Part shown: positions 33,137-41,368 of the stretch, one piece after another | Layout: the number at the start of each line of letters is the position of its first letter | How positions within the stretch are numbered: the stretch's first letter is position 1 | Assembly (NCBI RefSeq): GCF_005434975.1 | Contig: NZ_SKCJ01000001.1 | Location: forward strand, 310,001-374,000 | Source of the DNA: Parerythrobacter lutipelagi | Lineage (GTDB): Bacteria; Pseudomonadota; Alphaproteobacteria; Sphingomonadales; Sphingomonadaceae | DNA: 64,000 nucleotides | Reading direction: 5' to 3' | Made by a program: the position numbers and the translations under genes | The notes under the pieces: generated by a model | Databases searched by the model: none | What the model saw: only the letters and a program-made list of their open reading frames with translations | Told to the model about the DNA's origin: nothing

Positions 33137-34003
33137 ATGGATATTCTCGTATCAACCGAATGGCTCGCACAGCGCCTGGGCTCTGCGGATGTCGCGATTC
33201 TGGACGCATCAGCGCATCTGCCATCGGCGGGGCGTGATCCGGCTACAGAATTCGTCGCGCATCATATCCCGGGGGCTCGTTTCCTGGGTCTGCCTGGCCT
33301 GATCGATGCCGAGAGTGACGTTCCATCTGCACTGCCGCGCAAGGAACAGATCGATAAGCGCTTGTCCGAACTCGGCATCGTGTCAGGCCAATCGATCGTG
33401 CTCTATGACAATTCTGCCTTGCGTTCGTCTGCCAGAGCGTTCTTCCTGCTGACCCGCGCAGGGATCGATAATGTCGCAATTCTGGATGGCGGGCTCGAGA
33501 AATGGCTTGCGGAAGAACGCGGCACTGAAAGCGGAGAAGCCGCTCCGATACCAAGCGCCTTCGCCTGTTCAGAGTGCAGCGATACACTGGTTCGTTCTAA
33601 AGCAGACATGCTCGCCAATTTGGAAAGCCGCACCGAACAAATTGTCGATGCGCGCGATGCGGACCGTTTCACCGCAGCGACCGACGATGCGGTTCACGGC
33701 CTCGCCGGAGGGCACATTCCCGGTGCGCGCAACCTCTTCTTTCGCCAGTTGCTCAACGCAGACGGCACGTTCAAATCGCCCGAACAATTATCCGAAGCAT
33801 TCGAAGCTGCGGGCATCGATCCGTGTTTGCCGCTTGTCGCGAGCTGCGGCAGCGGGATGACTGCATCGGTCGTGTTGTTTGCCCACCGTCTTCTCGGCCA
33901 CGACCATGGCGCACTTTACGACGGCAGTTGGGCTGAATGGGGCGCCGATCCGGCAACCCCGAAAGAGACCGGCGAACCAAGCCCCGGAAAGGCAAGCAGC
34001 TGA
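33137..34003 (+). CDS. sseA: Thiosulfate/3-mercaptopyruvate sulfurtransferase
   Basis: A 288-residue protein with two rhodanese domains. The active one is C-terminal, with Cys237 in ASCGSGMTA; the six-residue loop CGSGMT is of the 3-mercaptopyruvate type rather than the CRKGV-type of thiosulfate enzymes. The inactive N-terminal domain contains LYDNSALRSSARAFFLL. It moves sulfane sulfur to cyanide or thiol acceptors. Its stop overlaps the next start as TGATG, linking it to the C-S lyase gene, and it opens the sulfur gene block. Confidence 0.9.
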   Translation: MDILVSTEWLAQRLGSADVAILDASAHLPSAGRDPATEFVAHHIPGARFLGLPGLIDAESDVPSALPRKEQIDKRLSELGIVSGQSIVLYDNSALRSSARAFFLLTRAGIDNVAILDGGLEKWLAEERGTESGEAAPIPSAFACSECSDTLVRSKADMLANLESRTEQIVDARDADRFTAATDDAVHGLAGGHIPGARNLFFRQLLNADGTFKSPEQLSEAFEAAGIDPCLPLVASCGSGMTASVVLFAHRLLGHDHGALYDGSWAEWGADPATPKETGEPSPGKASS

Positions 34004-35211
34004 TGTCTGGCGGTCCGGCCGAACAGGGCAAGAATACCCGCCTGGTGACGAGCGGGAGGCGCAAGGAGTGGACCGGGCCGGTGGTCAACCCTCCGGTGTG
34101 GCGTGCCAGTACGCATCTTTACGAGACCGAGGCTGATCGCAAAGCCGGGGGCACAAGCAATTCCGACGGTGAATTCTATTACGGCCGCCGCGGTGCACCG
34201 ACACAATGGGCGCTCAGCGACGCCCTGACCCAGCTCGAGCCAGAGGCTTTTGGCACAGTCCTTTATCCGAGCGGCGTTGCAGCGATTACCGGCGCATTGC
34301 TGGCTGTGCTGCGCCCCGGCGAGGTGCTGCTGGTGACCGATAACGCGTATGAACCAACGCGACTGGCAGCGTTGGGCCTGCTCAAATCCTTCGGCATAGA
34401 GACGCGCTTTTTCGATCCGCTCGACCTTGATGGTTTCGAGCATGCTTTCTGTGAGAAGACCAAAGCCGTCATGCTCGAAAGCCCCGGCAGCCTGACGATG
34501 GAGGTTAGCGACGTCCCGGCGCTTGCTGCAATTGCGCGAGACAAGGGCGCGGTCAGCTTGCTGGATAACACCTGGGCATCGCCGCTCGGTTTTGCCGCGC
34601 TGGAGCACGGATGCGATATTTCCATCATGAGCCTGACCAAACATGTCGGCGGGCATTCGGACCTGATGATGGGATCGGCCAGCGCAGGTGAAAAATATTA
34701 TCGCCGTTTGCGCCGCACCGCACAGGCGCTGGGCCATGTGGTCTCGCCCGACGACGCGTCGCTTGCCTTGCGCGGATTGCGCACCATGGGTGTACGGCTG
34801 AAAAAGAGCACTGCTTCGGCGCTGGAAATTGCACGATGGTTGTATGGCAGACCGGAAGTCGGCTTTGTGCGCTGCCCGATGCTGCCTGACTCGCCGGATT
34901 ATCGGCTGTGGCAGCGCGATTTCACGGGCGGCTGCGGACTGTTCTGCTTCGTGCTCAAAGACAGCAGCGAAGCAGCCCGCGCTCGCTTTATCGACACACT
35001 CGATTTGTTTGGCATCGGCTATAGCTGGGGCGGTTTCGAAAGCCTTGTGATACCGTTTGACCCTGCTTCGATACGAACCGCCATGCCATGGCCGCCTGCT
35101 TCGGCCGGCACTGGCGAACGACTGGGAATTCGCCTATCGATTGGCCTGGAAGACACCGAAGACCTGATCCACGATCTGGAACGCGGGTTCACCGCCATGG
35201 AGCAAGCATGA
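34003..35211 (+). CDS. metC: Cystathionine beta-lyase-like Cys/Met metabolism PLP enzyme
   Basis: A 402-residue fold-type I enzyme of the Cys/Met metabolism family. PLP Lys213 lies in SIMSLTKHVGGHSD, with the phosphate-binding YPSGVAAITGALL and the cofactor Asp in LLDNTWASPLG. It most resembles cystathionine beta-lyase (homocysteine synthesis for methionine), but the family also includes gamma-lyases and sulfhydrylases; the MetC call is likely, not certain. The start at 34003 overlaps the sulfurtransferase stop; the stop overlaps the MscS start as ATGA. Confidence 0.85.
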   Translation: MSGGPAEQGKNTRLVTSGRRKEWTGPVVNPPVWRASTHLYETEADRKAGGTSNSDGEFYYGRRGAPTQWALSDALTQLEPEAFGTVLYPSGVAAITGALLAVLRPGEVLLVTDNAYEPTRLAALGLLKSFGIETRFFDPLDLDGFEHAFCEKTKAVMLESPGSLTMEVSDVPALAAIARDKGAVSLLDNTWASPLGFAALEHGCDISIMSLTKHVGGHSDLMMGSASAGEKYYRRLRRTAQALGHVVSPDDASLALRGLRTMGVRLKKSTASALEIARWLYGRPEVGFVRCPMLPDSPDYRLWQRDFTGGCGLFCFVLKDSSEAARARFIDTLDLFGIGYSWGGFESLVIPFDPASIRTAMPWPPASAGTGERLGIRLSIGLEDTEDLIHDLERGFTAMEQA

Positions 35212-36431
35212 CCCCTGCAGCACCCGCCGCCACTGATACGCCGACAGCCAATCCGGATGCGGTTTTGCTGGTCAATCCCGCAAGCGGAGAACCGCTGCTC
35301 GATGCTGAGACGGGCGAGCAGATCACAGGCATCCCGGCGCAGCAGCCGACGCAGTTTCTCGATCCGGAAACGGGCGAAGTCATTCTCAACCCAGAGACCG
35401 GAGAACCGTTGATCGCCTCGGCTCAGCCAACCAATATTCCCACGCCGGAGCCTTCCCCTTCGCAAGCGATTTCCGCAGCCAACGATGCGAAAGAGGCGGT
35501 TACAGAGCAGAGCGAAACCATCGGCGGCATGATCGACACGATGGACTCCATGGCAATCGAGCTGGGCGAAATGCGGCTCTCATTGTGGGATGTGCTGTTT
35601 GCATCCGGCATTATCCTGTTGGTCATCGTGGGTGCCTGGCTCGCAACCAAAGCGATCAAGTCAATGGTGGCCCGCGCGACGCGGCTCGATGACACGCAGC
35701 GTCTGCTGACGGAAAAGATCATCACCATCCTGGTTTGGGCAGGTGCTTTCTTCATGGGCATCGACCTTCTCGGCATCGATCTCACGGCATTAGCCGTTTT
35801 CTCGGGCGCGTTTGGTCTCGCCATCGGTTTCGGTTTGCAGAAAACCTTCGGCAATCTGATCGCCGGGATCATTCTTCTTATGGATAAGTCGATCAAGCCG
35901 GGCGATGTCATTGCAGTGGCTGATCAGGCCGGGGCGACAACCTTCGGCCAGATCCGCAAGATCGGCATCCGCGCGGTTTCGATCACGACGCGGGATCAGA
36001 AAGAGTATCTCATCCCGAACGAAAACCTGATGATCAATCAGGTCGAGAACTGGTCCTATTCTTCCAAAAACGTTCGCATGCAGATACCCGTGGGCGTTTC
36101 GTACAATTGCGATATCAAGCTGGCCGAAAAACTGATGCTGCAGGCAGCGGCCGACTGCAAACGCGTCCTCAAGTCACCCCCTCCTACTTGCTGGCTGGAT
36201 GGTTACGGTGACAGCTCGGTCGACTTCAAGATCCAGTGCTGGATCACCGATCCCGAAGGCGGGGTCGGCAATATCAAATCGGAAGTCCTGAAACGGCTGT
36301 GGGATCTGTTTCAGGAAAGCGGTATCGAAATTCCATTCCCGCAGCGCGATCTCAATCTGCGCGGAAATGCGCAGTTCGAACAACTGGTCGCTGCGATTTC
36401 CCAGCGGGTCGATGACAAGGCGAAAGGCTAG
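35208..36431 (+). CDS. MscS-family mechanosensitive channel with a repeat-bearing N terminus
   Basis: A 407-residue channel protein. The first 120 residues are acidic and Pro-rich with four copies of a nine-residue [N/D]-P/A-x-T/S-G-E motif; a helix and three membrane segments follow, the third being LTALAVFSGAFGLAIGFG then LQKTFGNLIAGIILLM, the pore-lining MscS signature. The beta domain (KPGDVIAVADQAGATTFGQIR) and C-terminal alpha/beta domain complete it. MscS channels release solutes on hypo-osmotic shock. It is coupled to metC by ATGA, so it is co-translated with sulfur genes for reasons not evident. Confidence 0.9.
   Translation: MTPAAPAATDTPTANPDAVLLVNPASGEPLLDAETGEQITGIPAQQPTQFLDPETGEVILNPETGEPLIASAQPTNIPTPEPSPSQAISAANDAKEAVTEQSETIGGMIDTMDSMAIELGEMRLSLWDVLFASGIILLVIVGAWLATKAIKSMVARATRLDDTQRLLTEKIITILVWAGAFFMGIDLLGIDLTALAVFSGAFGLAIGFGLQKTFGNLIAGIILLMDKSIKPGDVIAVADQAGATTFGQIRKIGIRAVSITTRDQKEYLIPNENLMINQVENWSYSSKNVRMQIPVGVSYNCDIKLAEKLMLQAAADCKRVLKSPPPTCWLDGYGDSSVDFKIQCWITDPEGGVGNIKSEVLKRLWDLFQESGIEIPFPQRDLNLRGNAQFEQLVAAISQRVDDKAKG
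35274..35414 (+). repeat. Nine-codon repeats in the MscS N terminus
   Basis: Four imperfect copies of a 27-base unit encode NPASGEPLL, DAETGEQIT, DPETGEVIL and NPETGEPLI (residues 23-40 and 52-69), in two pairs separated by an 11-residue spacer. The DNA copies differ, so the repeat is kept at the protein level. Confidence 0.7.
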
Positions 36432-36456
36432 CTTGCTCGCCTGCAACCCCCGCTTC

Positions 36457-36494
36457 TGAAATCGCTGCTAACAGGATGCGAAGCGGCGATTTCA
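36457..36494 (+). terminator. Inverted repeat after the MscS gene, possible terminator or operator
   Basis: TGAAATCGCTGC (36457-36468) pairs with GCGGCGATTTCA (36483-36494) over 12 positions, one of them a G-U pair in RNA, with a 14-base loop. The sequence after it is A- and T-mixed rather than a clear T run, so it may be a weak terminator for the sulfur block's first half or a regulator site for cobA. Confidence 0.4.
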
Positions 36495-36564
36495 AAATTC
36501 AATCTTCCTGCCCTGCCAGCCATTCTCGTTAGCGGTTTCAGCGTTGTGCGCCGAATACGGCAGC

Positions 36565-37323
36565 ATGGAAAATATCGGCACAGTCTATCTCGTCGGCGCA
36601 GGTCCGGGTGAACCCGACCTGCTCACGCTGCGCGCGGCGCGGTTGATCGAGAGCGCATCGCTTATCGTGCATGACGGGCTGGTTGATCGCGCAATTCTCG
36701 CGATGGCTCGCCCGGATGCGGCACTGGTTTCAGTGGCCAAACAACGATCGAGACACACTGTGCCGCAAGAGGATATCAACGCCATGCTTGTGCGCGAAGC
36801 GCTGGCCGGACGCGATGTCGTCCGGCTCAAAGGCGGCGATCCTTTTGTCTTCGGCCGCGGCGGTGAAGAAATGGAAGACTGTGTCGCAGCTGGCGTCCCT
36901 GTGCAGATCGTGCCCGGCATCAGCGCAGCGAATGGAGCCGCCGCTGCCGCCGGCATACCCCTGACCCACCGCGATGCGGCGAGCATCGTCAGTTTCGTGG
37001 CGGGCCAGTGCAAGGGGCTCAAGGAACAGGACTGGGCAGGTCTCGCCGGCAAAGGACGTACATTGGTGATCTACATGGGCGTAACGACGGCCCCGCAGAT
37101 CGCAGAAAAACTCATGGCAGACGGACTGGCTCCGGACATGCCGGTGGCGGTGATCGAGAACGGCGCCCGCCCGCAGATGCGCGTGCTGCGCGGCCCGTTG
37201 GCAGCGCTGCCCGATCTCGTCGCCCGGGAAAATGTCGTAAGTCCTGCGCTAATCGTGATCGGGGAAGTGACCGCTCGCGCAGATCAGGCCTTGGCCCGTT
37301 TTGCCTTGGAGGCCGCGATATGA
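36565..37323 (+). CDS. cobA: Uroporphyrinogen-III C-methyltransferase (SUMT)
   Basis: A 252-residue enzyme that twice methylates uroporphyrinogen III to precorrin-2, feeding siroheme (and cobalamin). It has VYLVGAGPGEPDLLTLRAARL, the RLKGGDPFVFGRGGEE motif and GRTLVIYMGVTTAPQIA. The frame is open from a TTG at 36544; the ATG at 36565 gives the usual start. With the dehydrogenase/chelatase at 13561 it supplies siroheme to the sulfite reductase two genes downstream. It overlaps DUF2849 as ATGA. Confidence 0.93.
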   Translation: MENIGTVYLVGAGPGEPDLLTLRAARLIESASLIVHDGLVDRAILAMARPDAALVSVAKQRSRHTVPQEDINAMLVREALAGRDVVRLKGGDPFVFGRGGEEMEDCVAAGVPVQIVPGISAANGAAAAAGIPLTHRDAASIVSFVAGQCKGLKEQDWAGLAGKGRTLVIYMGVTTAPQIAEKLMADGLAPDMPVAVIENGARPQMRVLRGPLAALPDLVARENVVSPALIVIGEVTARADQALARFALEAAI

Positions 37324-37616
37324 AGCTTCTGACCGGAAACGATCTCAAAACCGGCGCAGTGACCTGGTGGACCGGCCATGACTGGTCGATCCATATTGAA
37401 GACGCGATCAATGCCGGGGACCGCGCTGACGAGATCGCTCGGCGCGAAGAGGCAGCCCGCCGGGTCAACGCGCCTTATGCGGTCGATGCCGAACAGCGCG
37501 ATGGCAAGCCGCGCCCGCTTCACATCAAGGAACGTATTCGCGCCCTTGGCCCCACTGTGCGGCCCGACCTGACGCTCAAGCCCGCTGACCCCGACCACCG
37601 CGAATGGGTAATCTGA
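37320..37616 (+). CDS. DUF2849 protein
   Basis: A 98-residue protein of the DUF2849 family, typical of the interval between cobA and the sulfite reductase gene in alphaproteobacteria. It starts MKLLTGNDLKTGAVTWWTG and is rich in Arg, Asp and Glu, with no metal motif, signal or membrane segment. Function unknown; conserved linkage to sulfite reductase suggests a role in its assembly, electron supply or regulation. ATGA overlap with cobA; one base before the next start. Confidence 0.85.
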   Translation: MKLLTGNDLKTGAVTWWTGHDWSIHIEDAINAGDRADEIARREEAARRVNAPYAVDAEQRDGKPRPLHIKERIRALGPTVRPDLTLKPADPDHREWVI

Positions 37617-37617
37617 C

Positions 37618-39249
37618 ATGTATCTCTACGACAAATACGACCAGGCCATGGTCGATGCGCGGGTTGAGGAATTCCGTGATCAGGCACGCCGCAGGCTCGA
37701 AGGCAAGCTGACCGAAGACCAGTTCAAGCCTCTGCGACTGATGAACGGGCTCTACCTCCAGCTGCATGCCTATATGCTGCGTGTCGCAATTCCCTATGGC
37801 ACGCTGAACGGAGCGCAGATGCACGCGCTGGCGGATATCGCGGACAAATACGACCGCGGCTACGGCCATTTCACTACGCGGCAGAATATTCAGTACAACT
37901 GGATCAAGCTGGAAGAGGCTGCTGACTTGCTGTCAGATCTCGCCAAAGTGGAAATGCATGCCATCCAGACCAGCGGCAATTGCATCCGCAATATCAGTTC
38001 CGACCATTTCGCTGGCGCTGCGGCAGACGAGCTGGTGGATCCGCGTCCCTATGCCGAATTGCTGCGCCAATGGTCGAGCTTCCATCCGGAATTCAGCTAT
38101 TTGCCGCGCAAGTTCAAGATCGCCGTAATTGCCAGCGACAAGGACCGTGCGGCGATGCGGTTGCACGATATCGGAATACGCATTGTCCAGAATGAAGCGG
38201 GCGAGCCAGGTGCGGCATTCTATGTCGGCGGGGGCATGGGCCGGACCCCGATGATTGCACCGTGCATTCGCGAATTCGTGCCGCTCGACCAGCTGGTTAC
38301 CTATTCGGAAGCCTGTCTGCGGGTCTACAACCGCTATGGTCGGCGAGACAACAAGTACAAGGCGCGGATCAAGATCCTCGTCCACGAACTGGGCGCAGAA
38401 GAATACACCCGGCAGGTGGAGGAGGAGTTTGCGCATCTGCAGCAGCAGGGCATCGAACCACCTCTGGCTGAACTCGAACGCCTCAAGACCTATTTCGCCG
38501 ATCCGCCGTTCGATGATGGGCCGAAGACCGTGGACCGTTCTGATCCCGATTTTGCCCTGTGGGTCGATCGCAACACCATTCGCCACAAGCATGATGCCCA
38601 TGTTTCGGCGGTGATAAGCCTCAAGCCCATTGGCGGTATTCCGGGAGACGCATCGGCTGATCAGATGCATCTGATGGCGGAGCTTGCGAAGCAATACAGC
38701 TTTGACGAGTTGCGGGTGATGCACACGCAGAACATCGTCCTGCCGCATGTACGGATTGCCGATCTGCCCGCACTATGGGCTCGCTTGGACGAGGCAGGAC
38801 TCGGTGCGCCCAATCTCGATACAATCGAGGATATCATTGCTTGCCCCGGTCTCGACTATTGCAGCCTCGCCAATGCCCGCTCGATCCCCGTGGCACAGAA
38901 AATCTCCGAGCGTTTCTCCGCCAATGGCAAGACTGCAGCACTGGGCGAACTGAAGCTCAAGATTTCCGGATGCATCAACGCCTGCGGTCATCACCATGCT
39001 GGCCATATCGGTATCCTCGGGGTCGATAAGAAAGGCGTGGAGAATTACCAGCTGCTGCTCGGCGGAAGCGAGGCTGAAGATGTCGCGCTTGGCAAGATTA
39101 CCGGTCCGGGCTTCAGCGAAGACGGCATTGTAGATGCGGTCGAAACCGCAGCCGACGTCTACCTGCGCGAGCGCAGCGATGGCGAACGCTTCCTCGACAC
39201 CTACCGCCGGATCGGCATCGACCCCTTCAAGGAGGCCCTGTATGGCTGA
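37618..39249 (+). CDS. cysI: Nitrite/sulfite reductase hemoprotein, siroheme and 4Fe-4S
   Basis: A 543-residue reductase. The four cysteines for the 4Fe-4S/siroheme centre are Cys409 and Cys415 in CPGLDYC, and Cys452 and Cys456 in GCINACGHHHAG. The N-terminal TTRQNIQYNW matches the substrate/siroheme arginines of the family. Placed between cobA and cysH it most likely reduces sulfite to sulfide. No flavoprotein (CysJ) gene is nearby, so the electrons may come from ferredoxin or an unlinked reductase. Its stop overlaps the DUF934 start by eight bases. Confidence 0.94.
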   Translation: MYLYDKYDQAMVDARVEEFRDQARRRLEGKLTEDQFKPLRLMNGLYLQLHAYMLRVAIPYGTLNGAQMHALADIADKYDRGYGHFTTRQNIQYNWIKLEEAADLLSDLAKVEMHAIQTSGNCIRNISSDHFAGAAADELVDPRPYAELLRQWSSFHPEFSYLPRKFKIAVIASDKDRAAMRLHDIGIRIVQNEAGEPGAAFYVGGGMGRTPMIAPCIREFVPLDQLVTYSEACLRVYNRYGRRDNKYKARIKILVHELGAEEYTRQVEEEFAHLQQQGIEPPLAELERLKTYFADPPFDDGPKTVDRSDPDFALWVDRNTIRHKHDAHVSAVISLKPIGGIPGDASADQMHLMAELAKQYSFDELRVMHTQNIVLPHVRIADLPALWARLDEAGLGAPNLDTIEDIIACPGLDYCSLANARSIPVAQKISERFSANGKTAALGELKLKISGCINACGHHHAGHIGILGVDKKGVENYQLLLGGSEAEDVALGKITGPGFSEDGIVDAVETAADVYLRERSDGERFLDTYRRIGIDPFKEALYG

Positions 39250-39667
39250 GATTATCCGCTTTCGCGACGACGAACCGGTCGATCATCCGGCGGTGACCGT
39301 CGACAGTTTCCTCGATCAAAGCAACGCCAATGCGGTGCGGGTCGAGCCGGGTGATGACGCTCGCGCCTTGATCCCGCATCTTGCCCAATTGCATCTGGTC
39401 GAAGTCAATTTCCCGGCATTTGGCGACGGGCGTGGCTATTCCTCTGCACGCGTCTTGCGCGAAGCAGGATATGATGGCGAATTGCGCGCCGTGGGTGACG
39501 TGCTGGTCGATCAGGTCGCCTATATGAAACGCTGCGGTTTCGACTCCTTCGAACCCGATACCACGCTTGATCCGGACACGCTCGGGGCGGCGCTCGCACG
39601 CTGGCCGGAAGTGTATCAATCGGCCGCCGACACCCGCCAGCCGATCTGGTCGAAACGGCACGCCTGA
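39242..39667 (+). CDS. DUF934 protein of the sulfite reduction cluster
   Basis: A 141-residue protein of the DUF934 family, almost always found beside alphaproteobacterial and other proteobacterial sulfite reductase genes. It contains HLVEVNFPAFGDGRGYSSARVLREAG and a later LVDQVAYMKRCGFDSFE. No cofactor site is evident. Its fixed position suggests an accessory role in sulfite reduction, but the activity is unknown. It overlaps cysI by eight bases and is followed five bases later by cysH. Confidence 0.88.
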   Translation: MAEIIRFRDDEPVDHPAVTVDSFLDQSNANAVRVEPGDDARALIPHLAQLHLVEVNFPAFGDGRGYSSARVLREAGYDGELRAVGDVLVDQVAYMKRCGFDSFEPDTTLDPDTLGAALARWPEVYQSAADTRQPIWSKRHA

Positions 39668-39672
39668 TTGCG

Positions 39673-40458
39673 ATGAATGACCTGCGTGCCATCGACCGGA
39701 TCGATACCGGACCTCGCTTTACCGAGGATGATGCCGTGCGCCTCAATCGCATGTTTCGCGGCCAGGACACCCGGGAAATGCTGCGCAATCTGATTGAAGA
39801 CAACGTCGCCGGAGAACTTGCGACGGTTTCGAGCTTCGGTGCAGAAAGTGCTGTGCTGCTTCATCTTATCAGTGAAGTTGCACCCGACCTTCCGGTGCTT
39901 TTTCTGGAAACCGGCAAGCATTTCCCGGAGACGCTTGCCTATCGTGATGCGTTGGTCGCGCAGCTTGGATTGAAGAACCTCATCAACCTGTACCCGTGTC
40001 TTGCGGAACTGGAGATGCGCGACGAGAGCGGGCTGCGGTGGTCCTACGATCCCGATGGTTGCTGCGAGATTCGCAAGGTTAAACCACTGGCCCGCGCGCT
40101 GGCCGGCTATGACGCGACTCTGACAGGCCGGAAGGCATTTCAATCCTCCACCCGGTCAAATTTGCCGCGTTTCGAGATCGACACATCAGACGAGCAGGGA
40201 CGGCTCAAGATCAACCCGCTGATCGACTGGACCGCAGGCGATATCGAAGCCTATTTCGAGACTTACGAATTGCCGCGCCATCCGCTGGTTGCGCAGGGCT
40301 ACCCCTCGATCGGCTGCTCACCATGCACCAGCAAGGTCGCACCGGGCGAAGACCCGCGCTCCGGACGCTGGAAAGGCTGGGACAAGACCGAATGCGGGAT
40401 CCATCAGCCGGGTGAAAACGATGGCGATCTACCACCGGGCTACGAGCCGTTTCTCTAG
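39673..40458 (+). CDS. cysH: Adenylyl-sulfate (APS-type) reductase
   Basis: A 261-residue reductase of the CysH family. The cysteine pairs Cys130-Cys131 (DGCCEIRK) and Cys215/Cys218 (GCSPC) are those that hold the 4Fe-4S cluster of APS-using enzymes, and Cys241 in KTECGIH is the catalytic nucleophile. PAPS-type CysH proteins lack the four cluster cysteines, so APS is the likely substrate. ATP-binding SSFGAESAVLLHL is near residue 53. Its product, sulfite, feeds cysI. The stop is one base from the convergent epimerase stop. Confidence 0.93.
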   Translation: MNDLRAIDRIDTGPRFTEDDAVRLNRMFRGQDTREMLRNLIEDNVAGELATVSSFGAESAVLLHLISEVAPDLPVLFLETGKHFPETLAYRDALVAQLGLKNLINLYPCLAELEMRDESGLRWSYDPDGCCEIRKVKPLARALAGYDATLTGRKAFQSSTRSNLPRFEIDTSDEQGRLKINPLIDWTAGDIEAYFETYELPRHPLVAQGYPSIGCSPCTSKVAPGEDPRSGRWKGWDKTECGIHQPGENDGDLPPGYEPFL

Positions 40459-40459
40459 A

Positions 40460-41368
40460 CTAGAGCCAGCCTTCGCGGCGATACCATTCGGCGGTCGCCT
40501 TGAATCCTTCGGACCCTCCAATTTCCGGCTGCCAGACGCTGGTAGGCACCGCGCGGTCCGAGCGTGCAACCCAGTTCGGGTGGCACATATAGCCGACGCG
40601 GTCGGCGGTCAGCTTGGCTTTGCTCCCTCTCAGCAAACCATCGGTTCTCGCGGCCGCGCGCAGTAAGCCTTCAGGCAGATGCGGCGCAAAAACTCTGCGG
40701 CCAACTGCATCGCCAATGGCGGCGGCCATTTCCTTGTGGCTCCACCCGCCTTCGCGCCCGTCATCGGGTTCGAAGGTCTTCTTGAGCACCAGGCCGCTTG
40801 CCGGGACGAGGTCAAGCAGCAGACCGGCCAGGTCGCGCACATGAATGATCGAGCTGGCACCGCCGGGCGGTAATGGCACAAAGCCGAACCGTGCAGAACG
40901 GAACATGTCGTAATAATCGACATCGCGCGGGCCATAGACCCCCGGCGGACGCACAATTGTCCATTGCAGCCCGCTCGCCTTCACCTGTTCCTCTGCTCGC
41001 GCCTTGGAGGCACCATATCGAGACAGGTCGGGCTTGCGCGCCGAGAGCGAGGATACGAACACGAAGCGTTTGACTTTTGCCGCTTTGCAGGCCGCAATCA
41101 ACGTCTCCGTCCCGGTGACATTCGCCGCTTCGAATTCGGCCGGATCGGGCGTGTTGGTCAGCCCCGCGATATGAATGACAGCCTCGCTATCGCACACCAA
41201 TTCTGCCAGAGCCGCTTGATCGGTCAGGCTTCCCCGTACCCATTGGACGCTGTCCCTGCCTTCAGGCACATTCCGCGCCAGCGAGCGGATCGCCATGCCG
41301 CGTTGGTGCGCGACATCAAGCACCATTTGACCGACAAAGCCGGTGCCGCCAGTGATCGAAATGGTCAC
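40460..41368 (-). CDS. NAD-dependent epimerase/dehydratase (atypical SDR, NDUFA9-like)
   Basis: A 302-residue atypical short-chain dehydrogenase. The dinucleotide motif GGTGFVGQ opens the protein, and FVFVSSLSARKPDLSRYGASKARAEE shows the SDR Ser-Tyr-Lys set (YGASK). It resembles NDUFA9-like and NmrA-like epimerases, whose substrates vary or are structural; none can be assigned. The GTG at 41368 overlaps the proB stop as GTGA, so it is translated with proB. Confidence 0.85.
   Translation of the reverse strand: MTISITGGTGFVGQMVLDVAHQRGMAIRSLARNVPEGRDSVQWVRGSLTDQAALAELVCDSEAVIHIAGLTNTPDPAEFEAANVTGTETLIAACKAAKVKRFVFVSSLSARKPDLSRYGASKARAEEQVKASGLQWTIVRPPGVYGPRDVDYYDMFRSARFGFVPLPPGGASSIIHVRDLAGLLLDLVPASGLVLKKTFEPDDGREGGWSHKEMAAAIGDAVGRRVFAPHLPEGLLRAAARTDGLLRGSKAKLTADRVGYMCHPNWVARSDRAVPTSVWQPEIGGSEGFKATAEWYRREGWL

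Noticed and set aside
40450-40470. Short palindrome CTCTAGACTAGAG at the cysH and epimerase stops
   Set aside because: It is mostly two facing stop codons (TAG and CTA) one base apart, with no T run and a stem too weak for a terminator.
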